From Comamonadaceae bacterium (GTDB taxonomy: Bacteria > Pseudomonadota > Gammaproteobacteria > Burkholderiales > Burkholderiaceae_C), in contig CANHLD010000009.1 of assembly GCA_947461325.1 (NCBI GenBank), positions 1 through 22,774 of the forward strand: DNA of 22,774 nt, read 5' to 3'. The notes beneath the pieces were generated by a model. The model was not told the DNA's origin. It worked only from the letters and a program-made list of their open reading frames with translations, and did no database searches. Shown here one piece after another: positions 22,159 through 22,774 of this stretch. The position numbers were made by a program, and so were the translations under genes. How positions within the stretch are numbered: position 1 is the first letter of the stretch; each line of letters starts with the position of its first letter.

Positions 22159-22774
22159 TCAATGACCGCCACGCGTGGCGAATTGGTCAGGAGGAGCAGG
22201 TTTGCTCACCAAGGGCACGCGCTTGAACCACAACAGCAGCGCCTGCCAATGGATGCGTGCGATCACCCCCAGACTGTGCATGGGGTGTGACCAGAGGGCT
22301 TGGCGCAGACTCGACGAAGTCAGGGGCGCGAGATGTCCGCTGACACTGGTGCTGATCAACAAGCCGTTTTCATCGCTGTGGTCAATCCGCACGACCGTGC
22401 GTTCACCTTCAGCACTGTCGGTACGCATGAAACGAAACACATACTTGCCCAGCACTTCGCAAAACGGAGACACGTAAAACACTTTGTCTGCCGCCATGCT
22501 CACGCCGTAGCGCGGAGAAGGCAGCACATAACAGTGGCGTTCGCCAAACGTGTTGTTGACTTCAGCCACGATGGCGGCGAGCGTGTTGTCTGCGCGGTGG
22601 CAATACCAAAAGCTCACCGGTTTGAACACATAACCCAATACACGTGCATAGGTGTGCAACCAGACCTCGCCTTGCGCATCCTGTATGTCGTGGGCGAGCA
22701 GCAATTCGTCAAGCCAGGCCAGTGCACCGCCTTGGCCTGCACTGCGCCCGTCACCGTGGTCAGCGTCATGAAAA
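22159..22774 (-). CDS. DUF1365 family protein, C-terminal part (5' end outside window)
   Basis: The frame is open to the right edge of the window, so the start is missing; 204 codons and a stop are present. The first visible residues 'FHDADHGDGRSAG', then 'YARVLGYVFKPVSFWYCHR', 'VAEVNNTFGERHCYVL' and 'KVFYVSPF' are signature stretches of DUF1365. A TTG at 22704 is internal, not the start. The biochemical role is unknown. In Rhodobacter sphaeroides a DUF1365 gene next to a cfa homologue belongs to the RpoE-ChrR singlet-oxygen response. It is first in the visible operon, 18 nt before the Cfa-like gene. Confidence 0.92.
   Translation of the reverse strand, partial: FHDADHGDGRSAGQGGALAWLDELLLAHDIQDAQGEVWLHTYARVLGYVFKPVSFWYCHRADNTLAAIVAEVNNTFGERHCYVLPSPRYGVSMAADKVFYVSPFCEVLGKYVFRFMRTDSAEGERTVVRIDHSDENGLLISTSVSGHLAPLTSSSLRQALWSHPMHSLGVIARIHWQALLLWFKRVPLVSKPAPPDQFATRGGH

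Overview
The window looks like a chromosomal segment of a betaproteobacterium of the order Burkholderiales, most likely a Comamonadaceae-type freshwater bacterium. The evidence is moderately GC-rich coding DNA, the neighbourhood recA-recX / sucC-sucD-terC / pilin / moaC / M48 peptidase, a fused DUF3717-DUF1289 protein and a TctDE-like regulatory pair. The species cannot be fixed from the sequence alone. No tRNA, rRNA, CRISPR array, insertion sequence or phage gene was seen, and no gene-free stretch exceeds 300 bases.

Layout. 1-3113: the C-terminal end of an ABC-transporter ATPase, converging with a sensor kinase/response regulator pair and a MarR-type regulator (all three on the minus strand). 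3143-4825: an SOS-type control region with two CTG-N10-CAG boxes, then recA and recX overlapping by 4 nt. 4830-5756: a type-2 argC on the minus strand. 5983-8880: sucC, sucD and a TerC/YjbE-like membrane protein; the terC start directly abuts the sucD stop. 9009-13022: a type IV pilin gene followed by two genes for TPR proteins with heptosyltransferase-like (GT9-like) C-terminal domains. 13063-15657: moaC (minus), then a BepA-like M48 metallopeptidase and a DUF3717-DUF1289 protein (plus). 15688-17811: purB (minus) and a divergent glutathione S-transferase. 17846-22774: a tightly packed minus-strand operon reading DUF1365 (cut by the window edge), Cfa-like methyltransferase, MFS transporter, DUF3833 lipoprotein, SDR and SnoaL-like protein.

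Most genes are core housekeeping functions: recombination and SOS, TCA-cycle succinyl-CoA synthetase, arginine, purine and molybdopterin synthesis, and envelope quality control. Two accessory units stand out. The first is the pilin plus tandem TPR-glycosyltransferase unit. Its first TPR gene is strikingly AT-rich, has 11 tandem repeats and carries a T9 tract that could slip. The arrangement resembles FlmG-type protein glycosylation, here placed next to a pilin; the function is inferred. The second is the DUF1365/Cfa-like/MFS/DUF3833/SDR/SnoaL operon, which resembles lipid-modification and oxidative-stress clusters. Its methyltransferase lacks two residues that bind bicarbonate in true cyclopropane synthases, so a different methylated lipid product is plausible.
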